A stretch of 64,000 nucleotides of DNA from Shimia abyssi (GTDB lineage: Bacteria > Pseudomonadota > Alphaproteobacteria > Rhodobacterales > Rhodobacteraceae). Under the pieces are notes generated by a model. That model was not told where the DNA came from and searched no databases. It worked only from the letters and a program-made list of their open reading frames with translations. The position numbers and the translations under genes were made by a program. Numbering within the stretch: position 1 is the first letter of the stretch; each line of letters begins with the position of its first letter. Positions 1 to 8,297 of this stretch are shown one piece after another. Location: NCBI RefSeq assembly GCF_003014475.1, contig NZ_PYGJ01000013.1, forward strand, positions 1 through 64,000. The letters are read 5' to 3'.

Positions 1-31
1 CGAATATCGAAAGGGCCAAAGTGGACGACTT

Positions 32-895
32 TTACGCCGCCCGCGACGGCACAACGCCGACGCTACCGTGGACGAGTATTGCTCCGCCGTTCACATCAAG
101 GTTTACCAGTGCCGCGCGCACCCCCGGTGAAGTATTCGAGATCATATCTGTTGTTAGCGTCAGGTTTGATCCGCTTTGTCCGGGCCCTGGTCGAATATAT
201 GGGTTGTCTTGTGCAAACTCATTTACCGCTTGGTTCCATGCAGTTGCCCAACTCTCTCTGCTTTCTTTTGCAAGCCCCCCATAAGCAGCAATAAAGCGTC
301 GATAACTCTCCGCTTTTTTCGGCAACGCCTTGACCGCGCGCTCAAAGGTTTTGAGTTCAGAATCGATCGTAAGGGCCTTGCGAGTGCTCTCGCGTTCGCT
401 CTTGGAGGGTCTTCCGGCTGGCATCCATTGCGGCGGAGTAGCGCTATCCATCTCTGACAGGATCTCGTTGAGATATGCCAGCTCTGCTATGCGATGTTCA
501 ACCAAAGTTGGCCCGGTTTTGATAAAGCACTCTGAGAACCGCGGCAGATCAGCGAGCTTCTCCCGATAATACTTTTCGTTTGTGCTGCTAGAGGCACCCG
601 GACGAGGGGGCGCGATCGTGTCACATGCTTCTTCCGTGCTGGTGACCAAATTCTGTGTGTAACGTGTCGGATACCCTTTGGCATGCATTCTTTTGTTTAC
701 TTCAGACGGCGTGCCCGTGAAAAAATAGCGCCACATTGCATCCCGATCCCATCTCTTTGGATTGGGAAGGTCGCCAATATCAAAATTCGCCGTGCTCGCA
801 CGACTAATAGTTCCCGAATGTTGCGATGCTTCGTCACAAGCTTGAAGCCCCAGAGCCATCACTAAGGCCGACACTATTTTGTATCTCATTGGCAC
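32..895 (-). CDS. Putative lipoprotein of unknown function
   Basis: A 287-residue protein that I do not recognise. It opens with a lipoprotein signal: a charged start, a hydrophobic stretch of about residues 6-18 and the lipobox LQAC with the acylated cysteine at residue 20. The rest is hydrophilic, with two further cysteines (in EEACD and SECFI) that could form a periplasmic disulfide. No catalytic motif or repeat is visible. The alternative start two codons in (MRYKIV) makes an equally good signal peptide. It is transcribed away from ahcY across an empty stretch (896-1090). Lipoprotein targeting is well supported; the function is unknown. Confidence 0.6.
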   Translation of the reverse strand: MPMRYKIVSALVMALGLQACDEASQHSGTISRASTANFDIGDLPNPKRWDRDAMWRYFFTGTPSEVNKRMHAKGYPTRYTQNLVTSTEEACDTIAPPRPGASSSTNEKYYREKLADLPRFSECFIKTGPTLVEHRIAELAYLNEILSEMDSATPPQWMPAGRPSKSERESTRKALTIDSELKTFERAVKALPKKAESYRRFIAAYGGLAKESRESWATAWNQAVNEFAQDNPYIRPGPGQSGSNLTLTTDMISNTSPGVRAALVNLDVNGGAILVHGSVGVVPSRAA

Positions 896-1090
896 GTTCC
901 ATTCTACCAGCGCATGAAGTCACTGCTGATGCGATCCGGCATCTCGGCTAAAAAGGGCTTGCAAGAGCACGTCTTTACTCCTGATCCGCCAGAAGACCAA
1001 AATGACTTTTTCAGATCAAGCAATTGAGTGTTTTGGAGCATTCACACCGACATTCGTGACAAAATCGTCGCAACTCAACAACGACCCGTG
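896..1090. other. Gene-free spacer between the lipoprotein gene and the ahcY terminator
   Basis: No coding region, RNA gene or clear palindrome is visible here. It should contain the promoter of the minus-strand lipoprotein gene, but I could not pick out convincing -35 and -10 boxes. Confidence 0.5.
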
Positions 1091-1126
1091 AATGAAAACA
1101 CCCCCACAGCATACTGCGGGGGTGTT
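1091..1126 (-). terminator. Rho-independent terminator of ahcY
   Basis: A nine-base-pair stem, AACACCCCC (1097-1105) with GGGGGTGTT (1118-1126). It is extended by an inner CAG/CTG helix around the loop CATA. On the minus strand it is followed by TTTTCATT. It lies about 30 bases after the ahcY stop codon. There is no T-run on the plus-strand side, so it acts on minus-strand transcripts. Confidence 0.85.
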
Positions 1127-1157
1127 GCTTGGTTCCTATCTGCGCTTAGCCCAGAAA

Positions 1158-2546
1158 TTAGTAACGGTAGTGTTCCGGCTTAAACGGACCATCAGGGTTA
1201 ACCCCGATATAGGACGCCTGATCATCATCCATTTTGGTCAGCTTCACACCGATCCGATCCAAATGCAGGCGCGCTACTTTCTCGTCCAGATGTTTTGGCA
1301 GAATGTAGACGTCGTTTTTATATTCATCACCCTTGGTGAACAGCTCGATCTGAGCCAGCACCTGATTGGTGAACGAAGCCGACATCACGAAGGATGGGTG
1401 GCCCGTCGCGTTACCAAGGTTCAGCAAACGACCCTCGGACAGCAGGATCAAGCGATTGCCATTCGGCATCTCGATCATATCCACCTGCTCTTTGATGTTA
1501 GTCCACTTGTGGTTCTTCAGGCTCGCAACCTGAATCTCGTTATCAAAATGGCCAATATTCCCGACAATCGCCATGTCCTTCATTTCACGCATATGCTCGA
1601 TGCGGATCACGTCCTTGTTGCCGGTTGTGGTGATAAAGATATCCGCATTCGCGACTTCATCTTCCAACAGGGTTACTTCGAAACCATCCATCGCTGCCTG
1701 CAATGCACAGATCGGGTCAACTTCTGTCACTTTCACCCGCGCACCCGCGCCGCGCAACGACGCCGCCGATCCTTTACCCACATCGCCATAACCACACACA
1801 ACAGCAACTTTGCCGGCCATCATCGTGTCTGTGGCGCGGCGAATACCGTCCACAAGGCTCTCTTTACAGCCGTATTTGTTGTCGAATTTCGACTTGGTCA
1901 CACTGTCGTTCACGTTGATCGCCGGGAACGGCAGGTGGCCTTCTTTCACCAGCTGATACAGACGGTTTACACCTGTGGTGGTTTCCTCGGAAACACCTTG
2001 AATCTGATCGCGCATCTTCGTGAACCAACCAGGGCTGGCAGCCATCCGCTTGGCAATTTGCTTCTTGATCACTTCTTCTTCTTCCGATCCCGGAACCGGA
2101 ATAATGTCTTCACCCGCGTCGGCGCGCGCGCCCAACAGGATATACAGCGTGGCGTCACCGCCATCATCAAGGATCATGTTCGGGCCATCCGCAAACATGA
2201 ACGACTTGTCCAGGTAATCCCAATGCTCTTCCAGTGTCTGGCCTTTGATCGCAAAAACCGGAATATCAGCCGCCGCAATCGCCGCCGCCGCATGGTCCTG
2301 CGTCGAGAAAATGTTGCACGATGCCCAGCGCACATCAGCCCCAAGGGCCACAAGCGTTTCAATCAGAACAGCCGTTTGAATAGTCATGTGCAGCGACCCA
2401 ACGATACGCGCACCTTTCAGCGGCTGGCTTTCGCCATACTCAGAACGCAACGACATCAGGCCGGGCATTTCGGTTTCAGCAATATCCAACTCTTTGCGAC
2501 CGAATTCGGCCAGTGAGACGTCTTTTACGATATAATCGGTCGCCAT
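1158..2546 (-). CDS. ahcY: Adenosylhomocysteinase (SAH hydrolase)
   Basis: Splits S-adenosylhomocysteine into adenosine and homocysteine, removing the inhibitory product of methyltransferases in the cytosolic methyl cycle. It is a full-length 462-residue protein. Visible family features are the substrate-domain start [20 protein letters not shown], the NAD-binding loop [10 protein letters not shown] and the C-terminal KPEHYRY. I chose the ATG at 2546 because AAGGAG sits just upstream and the family begins here; an in-frame ATG seven codons earlier would put that AAGGAG inside the coding region. In Rhodobacter ahcY lies near regA; here three unrelated genes separate them. The leader is predicted to fold (see that entry). 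Confidence 0.97.
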   Translation of the reverse strand: MATDYIVKDVSLAEFGRKELDIAETEMPGLMSLRSEYGESQPLKGARIVGSLHMTIQTAVLIETLVALGADVRWASCNIFSTQDHAAAAIAAADIPVFAIKGQTLEEHWDYLDKSFMFADGPNMILDDGGDATLYILLGARADAGEDIIPVPGSEEEEVIKKQIAKRMAASPGWFTKMRDQIQGVSEETTTGVNRLYQLVKEGHLPFPAINVNDSVTKSKFDNKYGCKESLVDGIRRATDTMMAGKVAVVCGYGDVGKGSAASLRGAGARVKVTEVDPICALQAAMDGFEVTLLEDEVANADIFITTTGNKDVIRIEHMREMKDMAIVGNIGHFDNEIQVASLKNHKWTNIKEQVDMIEMPNGNRLILLSEGRLLNLGNATGHPSFVMSASFTNQVLAQIELFTKGDEYKNDVYILPKHLDEKVARLHLDRIGVKLTKMDDDQASYIGVNPDGPFKPEHYRY

Positions 2547-2602
2547 CGCGCCCAGCTCCTTACGCATTATCTTTGCGTCCAGATAACACTGAGCGGGCGC
2601 TT
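2547..2602 (-). promoter_or_regulatory. Folded 5' leader of ahcY
   Basis: Reading the minus strand, the 90 bases before ahcY hold GCGCCC, then a hairpin TTATCT/AGATAA with loop GGACGCAA, then TGCGT, the Shine-Dalgarno AAGGAG and GGGCGC one base before the ATG. GCGCCC can pair with GGGCGC and clamp the start site. ACGCA in the hairpin loop can pair with TGCGT next to the Shine-Dalgarno. The last two helices cannot easily coexist because there is no linker, so alternative folds are possible. I could not match it to the SAH or SAM/SAH riboswitch patterns that I know. Regulatory role is inference. Confidence 0.35.
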
Positions 2603-2636
2603 CTACAATGGCGGTGAAAAAGCTCCAGAACGAACT

Positions 2637-2951
2637 TTAACTGGGTGTTCCGGGAACCTCGGCAACTCTATGCGCCCTGAACCAGTCCGTCCCGGCCGCC
2701 ACAACACAGGAAATCCCCTGCGGCGTAGTTACGATAACGGTAAATGTGCCGTTCAATTCCGAAGTCCAAACTTCGACCACGGTAGATGCATTTCGCGTCT
2801 GCTGTAGCCCTCCGGCTAATAGATGCTCCGAATATTTGGATTCCAGACGCTCTACAACAATGTCCCTCGCTGCACAGTTTGCGGCATATGCGGGGGGTGC
2901 AGTTGCGGCCATGCCAAACAACAGGGCGGGTGCGACAAGTCTCTTGAACAT
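2637..2951 (-). CDS. Small secreted protein of unknown function
   Basis: A 104-residue protein with a classic Sec signal peptide: MFKRL, a hydrophobic core, then AYA-AN as a probable signal peptidase I site near residue 23. The mature part is about 80 residues with two cysteines (NCAAR and ISCVV) that could form one disulfide. It looks like a small beta-rich periplasmic protein. It lies on the same strand upstream of ahcY with a 90-base gap, so the two may be cotranscribed. I know similar small secreted proteins in Rhodobacterales but no assigned function. Confidence 0.65.
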   Translation of the reverse strand: MFKRLVAPALLFGMAATAPPAYAANCAARDIVVERLESKYSEHLLAGGLQQTRNASTVVEVWTSELNGTFTVIVTTPQGISCVVAAGTDWFRAHRVAEVPGTPS

Positions 2952-3195
2952 AACGATCTCCTACGTTTGTTTTCCGTAAGAGAGGGGCACGGGGGAGGAA
3001 ACAAAATCGTGCCCCCCTCGTTACAGATGTCGGTATCGCCGGCCCTGTTTACAAAACACGACCCATCACGTTCACGTCGGCAGCACGCGATCCGCCATAA
3101 AAATAAGGATGCCACGGAAATGTGGCAATTTCTGGGCACAAATTTCCGCATCAAACATCAAGCAGAACTTCTTTCCCCTTCCAGCACCTATCGTT

Positions 3196-4212
3196 ATGAA
3201 CTTCATTCAAACTTCAGGCCCAAATCGGATTGAAACCGTGACAGTACATCCTATCGCCGCTTCAAAAACCGGCATCAATAATCACAAAGCGCTTGCCTAC
3301 TGTGTTGATGAAAAGGACCTGCCCTTTGCTCTGTTTTCCGCTTCACGCGCTGCCGCAATGTCTCCCAACCGTGATTTCGACATCCTGATTTGCTCGTTGG
3401 AGCCATTGAAAATTCCTTCGGCTCTTACCGACTTGGGGATCAAGAACCAAGTTCTTGATTTGCGCAAAACGCTTGAACAGGAAAAGCTGTCGCTTGGGTG
3501 GTTGCCCGTTGAGGCTTATCTTCGCCTTTGTCTCCCCGACCACCTTTCGACAAAGTATCAAAGGCTTGTCTATCTTGACACCGATACAGACCCTGCAAAC
3601 GCCGATCTTTCGCAGTTGTTTGACATAAACTTGGGACCGTTTGTTTTGGGTGCTGTTCTCGACAAAACGCAGTGGCTATCTCTCGAAAAACCCGTTTTGG
3701 ACTTCGAGGAGCGTGGAATTGACTGCACCAAATATTTCAACTCCGGTGTGCTTTTAATCGACACAAAAAAGTGGATTTCCCAGAATGTGCTCCAGCATTT
3801 GATCGATGAGAAAAACCGCAATCCCGACTATCTGTTTCACGATCAATCCTTGCTGAATCTCACTTTCTTAGGGAAAATCGCTGAACTCAGCCCAGTTTGG
3901 AACTGGCAATGGCCAAACTCATTTCGACGTATAACCAGACAGGTTGACCCCGCGATCCTACACTACACTGGAATTATCAAACCTTGGCACGCCGCGGAAA
4001 AGCCAAGCTGGTACCCCCAGACCATCATCGAAGAGTTTCGAGGCTTTGTTCAACGCCACAATCTGAACGGACAATTTCAGAAACCCGAAACCGGTTGGGT
4101 TCGATACCCTCTTAAAACCCGGATTGAGTACGAAGTTGATCAACTCATCGCAGGACCGCGCATTCGGCGCCTCTTGGCCCGATACCCAGATCCATACAAA
4201 GCAATCCTCTGA
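3196..4212 (+). CDS. Glycosyltransferase family 8 (LgtC/GspA-like)
   Basis: A 338-residue sugar transferase, probably adding a hexose from a nucleotide sugar to a surface glycan. Family 8 signatures are present: the metal- and sugar-nucleotide-binding DTDTD at residues 128-132, preceded by RLVYL; a central FNSGVLLID block; and HYTGIIKPWH near residue 260, matching the family's closing H-x-x-G-x-x-K-P-W motif. I chose the ATG at 3196; the open frame extends 29 codons upstream but that part does not look like the family. Codon use looks more AT-rich than that of the neighbours, and no other glycan gene is nearby, so the gene may be acquired. Acceptor unknown. Confidence 0.85.
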   Translation: MNFIQTSGPNRIETVTVHPIAASKTGINNHKALAYCVDEKDLPFALFSASRAAAMSPNRDFDILICSLEPLKIPSALTDLGIKNQVLDLRKTLEQEKLSLGWLPVEAYLRLCLPDHLSTKYQRLVYLDTDTDPANADLSQLFDINLGPFVLGAVLDKTQWLSLEKPVLDFEERGIDCTKYFNSGVLLIDTKKWISQNVLQHLIDEKNRNPDYLFHDQSLLNLTFLGKIAELSPVWNWQWPNSFRRITRQVDPAILHYTGIIKPWHAAEKPSWYPQTIIEEFRGFVQRHNLNGQFQKPETGWVRYPLKTRIEYEVDQLIAGPRIRRLLARYPDPYKAIL

Positions 4213-4277
4213 ACATTGCGCCAAACTATAGCAATCGGCTAACCAAGACGTAACGAACCACGATAAGGAATTTTAAC

Positions 4278-4862
4278 TTGGCACGTGCTTGGCAACGTAT
4301 GCTCTCTGGTCGCAGGCTCGACCTGCTTGATCCCACTCCGGTCGACATCGAAATCGAAGACATTGCTCATGGCCTTGCCTTTGTTGCGCGCTGGAATGGC
4401 CAAACACAGGGAGACTATGCTTACTCCGTGGCCGAGCACTCGTTGTTGGTGGAGCGCCTTTTCACTCGCATGTATCCTGTGGCCGAACCAAAATGGCGAC
4501 TAACGGCATTACTGCATGATGCGCCCGAATATGTTATCGGCGACATGATTTCGCCGGTAAAGACTGCCGTTGGCCCAGACTACGGCGAACTCGACAAACG
4601 GCTAACGTCGGCTATTCACATTCGCTTTGGCCTGCCAGCCGAAACGCCGAAACGTATAAAGGCCCAGATCAAACGCGCAGACCGGGTAAGTGCGTGGATG
4701 GAGGCCGTACAGATAGCAGGTTTTACGGTGACCGAGGCCAACAAATTGTTCGGCAAACCTGACGAAGGTCACATTGATGGCCTCACAATCGATCTGCGCC
4801 CCCCATTGGCTGTGCGCGCCGATTATACTACACGCCACGCAGAATTGCTGGACCTGTTATGA
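4278..4862 (+). CDS. HD-domain phosphohydrolase (YfbR-like)
   Basis: A 194-residue HD-domain protein, probably a metal-dependent nucleotide phosphohydrolase of the 5'-nucleotidase YfbR type. The HD metal ligands are visible: the histidine in AEHSLLVE, the HD pair in LLHDAPEYVIGDM, and a later aspartate in KRADRVSAW. The start is a TTG, supported by AAGGAA seven bases upstream; no nearby ATG in frame fits. Its stop codon overlaps the start of the acetyltransferase gene (ATGA), so the two are translationally coupled. The substrate cannot be told from sequence. Confidence 0.82.
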   Translation: MARAWQRMLSGRRLDLLDPTPVDIEIEDIAHGLAFVARWNGQTQGDYAYSVAEHSLLVERLFTRMYPVAEPKWRLTALLHDAPEYVIGDMISPVKTAVGPDYGELDKRLTSAIHIRFGLPAETPKRIKAQIKRADRVSAWMEAVQIAGFTVTEANKLFGKPDEGHIDGLTIDLRPPLAVRADYTTRHAELLDLL

Positions 4863-5353
4863 TCCCGATAATCCGCCCCGCCGGAATATTTGATGCTGGC
4901 GCAATGGCGGAATTACTCAACGAAATTATCACAATTGGCGGCACCACCGCCATCACGTCACCCGTGTCACGCGCCGAGATGCGGCAATGGCTCACCGCAT
5001 ACCGGGATCGCTCTGTCTGGACAGTAGCCGAGGATCAATCAGGTACGCTCCTCGGGTTTCAATGGATCGAACCCAATCCTAATTTGCCACCCGAAGCCTG
5101 CGACATTGCAACATTCGTCCGCACGGGGCGCACTGGCCTTGGCACCGGCTCTTTGTTGTTTGAAACAACCAAAGTGGCTGCACGCGTACTTGGCTATGAC
5201 TGGATAAACGCCACCATCCGCGCTGACAATTCAGGTGGCCTTGCCTACTACCAAAGCCGCAGCTTCGAGACTTACAACCATGTTCGAGGTGAAACGTTGG
5301 ACGGCGGCCAGATCGTTGACCGTATCAGTAAGCGGTACGATTTGACGCACTAA
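4859..5353 (+). CDS. GNAT-family N-acetyltransferase
   Basis: A 164-residue acetyl-CoA-dependent transferase. The acetyl-CoA-binding core appears as FVRTGRTGLGTGSLLFE (a variant of the R/Q-x-x-G-x-G/A loop) followed by the ATIRADNSGGLAYYQSRSFE segment typical of the fold. It most resembles the phosphinothricin/amino-acid N-acetyltransferase branch. It starts within the stop codon of the HD hydrolase (ATGA overlap), so both are made from one message. The acceptor is unknown. The gene is followed by the 11-bp repeat element at 5402-5478. Confidence 0.85.
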   Translation: MIPIIRPAGIFDAGAMAELLNEIITIGGTTAITSPVSRAEMRQWLTAYRDRSVWTVAEDQSGTLLGFQWIEPNPNLPPEACDIATFVRTGRTGLGTGSLLFETTKVAARVLGYDWINATIRADNSGGLAYYQSRSFETYNHVRGETLDGGQIVDRISKRYDLTH

Positions 5354-5401
5354 ACGGCCGCTATTGTGGCGGCAAAGATTAACAGCTGTACCTCAAAATC
5401 C

Positions 5402-5478
5402 GTACCGACCAAATACCGACGTTATACCGACGTGAAACCGACACGCCAAATTGCCGGAAATTGGCCCGTGTTAACCAT
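5402..5478. repeat. Four 11-bp direct repeats followed by GTTAACCAT (copy 1)
   Basis: TACCGAC occurs at 5403-5409, 5414-5420 and 5425-5431, and AACCGAC at 5436-5442, all exactly 11 bases apart. After 28 bases comes GTTAACCAT (5470-5478), preceded by AAATTGGCCC. A second copy of the same layout lies at 55571-55643. This copy sits between the ends of two convergent genes (GNAT and regA), so it is unlikely to be an ordinary promoter. An 11-base period puts every repeat on nearly the same face of the helix, as for cooperative protein binding. TTAACCAT is also a CtrA-type half-site. Function unknown. Confidence 0.75.
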
Positions 5479-5482
5479 TTGC

Positions 5483-6037
5483 TCAGCGCGGCGAGCGCTT
5501 AGCCAAAATCCGCTGCAAAGTACGCCGATGCATGTTCAAACGCCGCGCCGTTTCGCTGACATTCCGGTCACAAAGCTCATATACCCGCTGAATATGCTCC
5601 CACCGAACACGGTCCGCACTCATCGGATTTTCCGGCGGCGGAGGCAGCTCACCTTCACCACTCAAAAGCGCGTTGGTAATGTCCGTCGCATCAGCAGGTT
5701 TCGACAGGTAATCTGTCGCACCGATCTTGACCGCTGCAACCGCTGTCGCAATCGCCCCATACCCCGTTAAAACAACGACACGTGCGCTTTCGCGCTTCTC
5801 ACGCAGCACTTCAACAACGTCCAAACCGTTGCCATCTTCCAACCGCAGATCAACAACCGCATATGCAGGTGGACGCGCTGTTGCGATAGCACGCCCAGCC
5901 GCAACCGAAGACGCCGTTTCAACCTCAAATCCACGCTTTTCCATGGCCTTAGCCAGACGTCGCAAAAAGGGTTCGTCATCATCAACCAAAAGCAGAGATT
6001 TGTCTGGTCCGATCTCGGTTTGATCTGAATCTGGCAT
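5483..6037 (-). CDS. regA: Redox response regulator RegA (PrrA/ActR)
   Basis: Global response regulator that, when phosphorylated by RegB under low oxygen or a reduced quinone pool, controls photosynthesis, respiration, carbon and nitrogen fixation genes in this order. At 184 residues it has the family's length. The receiver domain shows the acidic pocket DDD (19-21), the phosphorylation site D63 in VVDLRLEDG and the conserved lysine in LSKPAD. After a proline linker (PPPPE) comes a Fis-type helix-turn-helix ending NVSETARRLNMHRRTLQRILAKRSPR, the invariant RegA C-terminus. It lies downstream of senC on the same strand, with regB divergent. Confidence 0.96.
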   Translation of the reverse strand: MPDSDQTEIGPDKSLLLVDDDEPFLRRLAKAMEKRGFEVETASSVAAGRAIATARPPAYAVVDLRLEDGNGLDVVEVLREKRESARVVVLTGYGAIATAVAAVKIGATDYLSKPADATDITNALLSGEGELPPPPENPMSADRVRWEHIQRVYELCDRNVSETARRLNMHRRTLQRILAKRSPR

Positions 6038-6109
6038 ATACTCTATCCCTCAAATTGATTTTCCAAGTTTTAGCTTGCCACCGTCTCAGGGTCAAACAAT
6101 GTACAGAAT

Positions 6110-6739
6110 TTACATGTTTTCCAGAAAGCATCCGACTCGGACCGCCATATCCTCTGGTGTCACGTCTCTCTTAAAGTATTCTACAAACCCTATTTCGGGC
6201 AGTGTCAGATAAGTAAACGTAGAGTGGTCGACGAGATAAAATTCGTCATCTCCATCTTCGGCTTCCTGTTTTTTGTAATACGTACGATATGCTTGGCTGG
6301 CCGCTTTAACCTGCGCAGCAGATCCGGTCAGCCCCACCATCCGCGGGTGCAAATAGTCGGTAAACTCGGCCAGCACTTCTGGCGTGTCTCTTTCCGGATC
6401 AATCGAGATCATGACAGGCTGCACAGATTGGCCATTTCCCTCTAATATTTCAACAGCTTCCGCATTGCGTGCAACATCCATTGGGCACACGTCCGGACAG
6501 TACGTATACCCAAAATAGATCAAGGTCGGCTCAACCAGAATGTCCTTGTCAGTTACAGTTTCTCCGGTCTCACTTATCAGCTCGAACGGTCCTCCAATAG
6601 CCGCAGCACCACCCGCGACTTGGCCTTGTCGGCATTGCGCGAACTGATCTTGCGAACCACGATCTCGGGAAATAAACCAAATACCGGCAAGTGCGACTAT
6701 GGTTGTGAACACGGCAATGATTGCGGCTGTACGGGCCAT
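6110..6739 (-). CDS. senC: SCO1/SenC/PrrC copper chaperone
   Basis: Membrane-anchored copper protein that helps load the CuA or CuB site of cytochrome oxidase; in Rhodobacter it also affects signalling through RegB. It has 209 residues: an N-terminal transmembrane anchor (about 5-23) and a periplasmic thioredoxin-like domain. The copper ligands are visible: CPDVC (C81, C85) and H173 in VDHSTF. It sits between regA and the divergent regB, the conserved place for this gene. About 70 bases separate it from regA. Confidence 0.95.
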   Translation of the reverse strand: MARTAAIIAVFTTIVALAGIWFISRDRGSQDQFAQCRQGQVAGGAAAIGGPFELISETGETVTDKDILVEPTLIYFGYTYCPDVCPMDVARNAEAVEILEGNGQSVQPVMISIDPERDTPEVLAEFTDYLHPRMVGLTGSAAQVKAASQAYRTYYKKQEAEDGDDEFYLVDHSTFTYLTLPEIGFVEYFKRDVTPEDMAVRVGCFLENM

Positions 6740-6825
6740 CTAGGTCCCTTTCCGGTGGCATGTTGAAAGATATTCGTCACAGACCTAACAATTGATGGCC
6801 CAGTGACAAGCGGAAAGGCACGCAG

Positions 6826-8211
6826 ATGACGGACATTTCATCGCAGCTCAGGCTCGAAGAACAGCGTAGCAACTGGATTCGCTTGCGCACAATAATTCTG
6901 GTTCGATGGATCGCCATATTTGGCCAGATCACCGCGCTTGTCATTGCCCAGTTCGCGTTCAATCTGGAACTTGAATATGGGCTTTGCTACCTAACGATCG
7001 GCGTTTCGGTCATTGGCAACTTGATCGCCATTTTCCTCTTCCCAGAGAATAAGCTGCTGTCGGAATCCGAAAACGCCTTCATGATACTTTTTGATCTTTT
7101 ACAGCTGTGCGTTCTTTTGTTCCTAACCGGTGGCCTGAACAATCCGTTCTCCATTCTCGTTGTCGGCCCTGTCACAATTTCGGCGTCGGTTTTGTCGGTG
7201 CGATCCACCACCTTTATTGCGTCGCTAGCTATCGTTTTGGTATCGATCATGCTCGAGTTTCACTTTCCACTTCGGACCCGAGAGTTCTTTGTCCTACGTA
7301 TTCCCGACGTGTTTTTGTTCGGAAATTGGGCCGCAATCGTAATCGCAATCGCCTTTAGCGCTGTTTATTCCCGCCGCGTGGTATCCGAAATGGCCTCTAT
7401 GTCCGAGGCGCTAGCGGCAACACAAATGGCCCTTGCTCGCGAGCAAAAACTCACCGATCTGGGGGGTGTCGTCGCAGCTGCCGCACACGAGCTTGGAACG
7501 CCTTTGGCGACGATCAAGTTGGCGAGTGCGGAATTGATGGAAGAGCTGGATGATCGCCCAGAACTATACGAAGACGCCGCGTTGATCCGCGAACAGGCAG
7601 CACGCTGCCGTGACATTTTGCACTCCATGGGGCGCGCAGGCAAAGACGATCTTCACCTACGAAGAGCACCGCTTTCGGCTGTATTGGAAGAAGCCGCCGA
7701 ACCGCATATGAGCCGCGACAAACAAATCATTTTTCAGCACCAGGATATTGGAAATGCTCCGACCATCCTAAGGCAACCAGAGATTATTCACGGATTGCGA
7801 AATCTGATCCAAAACGCAGTTGATTTTGCATCAACTACAGTTTGGATTGAATCCGAATGGGGGGAAGATTGGATCTCGGTTCGCATCATGGATGACGGGC
7901 TCGGCTACCCTTCACATGTGATTGGTCGTATCGGCGATCCATTCGTTAGGCGCCGCAAATCCGACAGAGACCGCAAACAACGCCCCGGATACGAAGGCAT
8001 GGGGCTTGGATTGTTCATCGCCAAAACCTTGTTGGAACGCTCCGGGGCTGACTTGAGTTTTGCCAATGGCTCTGGTTCCGCATCGAGTTCAAATATGGGG
8101 CCATCGGCAACCGGGGCAGTCGTCCACGCTGTTTGGCAACGGAAACTGATTGATGCAGACACCGGAGAGTTTGCCATCAAAATGGGAAAAAATCCGGTCA
8201 ATTCAAGCTGA
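6826..8211 (+). CDS. regB: Redox sensor histidine kinase RegB (PrrB/ActS)
   Basis: Membrane sensor kinase that senses the ubiquinone pool and a redox-active cysteine and phosphorylates RegA. Its 461 residues begin with about six transmembrane helices (roughly 27-180). The quinone-sensing loop GGLNNPF is at 102-108. The H-box is AAAAHELGTPLATIKL with the phospho-acceptor H221, and C261 in AARCRDIL corresponds to the redox-active cysteine of the family. N, G1 and G2 boxes follow (LRNLIQNAVDFA, MDDGLGYP, GMGLGLFIAKTLLERSGA). It is divergent from senC-regA. Confidence 0.97.
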   Translation: MTDISSQLRLEEQRSNWIRLRTIILVRWIAIFGQITALVIAQFAFNLELEYGLCYLTIGVSVIGNLIAIFLFPENKLLSESENAFMILFDLLQLCVLLFLTGGLNNPFSILVVGPVTISASVLSVRSTTFIASLAIVLVSIMLEFHFPLRTREFFVLRIPDVFLFGNWAAIVIAIAFSAVYSRRVVSEMASMSEALAATQMALAREQKLTDLGGVVAAAAHELGTPLATIKLASAELMEELDDRPELYEDAALIREQAARCRDILHSMGRAGKDDLHLRRAPLSAVLEEAAEPHMSRDKQIIFQHQDIGNAPTILRQPEIIHGLRNLIQNAVDFASTTVWIESEWGEDWISVRIMDDGLGYPSHVIGRIGDPFVRRRKSDRDRKQRPGYEGMGLGLFIAKTLLERSGADLSFANGSGSASSSNMGPSATGAVVHAVWQRKLIDADTGEFAIKMGKNPVNSS

Positions 8212-8234
8212 TCGCAAGCAATGGCCTGATTTAG

Positions 8235-8249
8235 TTAACCAGATATTAA
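8235..8249. promoter_or_regulatory. Canonical CtrA box TTAA-N7-TTAA
   Basis: TTAACCAGATATTAA is an exact TTAA-N7-TTAA match to the alphaproteobacterial CtrA binding site. It is in the regB/PAS-gene intergenic region, 48 bases upstream of the PAS gene's ATG, where it could act on that promoter. CtrA controls motility, gene transfer agents and signalling genes in Rhodobacterales. The match is direct; the regulation is inference. Confidence 0.65.
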
Positions 8250-8297
8250 CTTAGCTTTGACAGTGTTCTATCTGAATTTTTTGCAGCAGAGGTTGGA

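Noticed and set aside
1092-2516. Long plus-strand open frame (474 codons) opposite ahcY
   Set aside because: It is antisense to a certain ahcY gene, His- and Arg-rich, and matches no family; such frames arise from the codon bias of the real strand.
2547-2636. Known SAH or SAM/SAH riboswitch before ahcY
   Set aside because: The conserved core sequences of those classes as I recall them are not present; only generic helices are.
5402-5478. CRISPR array
   Set aside because: Repeats are 7 conserved bases with 4-base gaps, far too short for CRISPR, and no cas genes are present.
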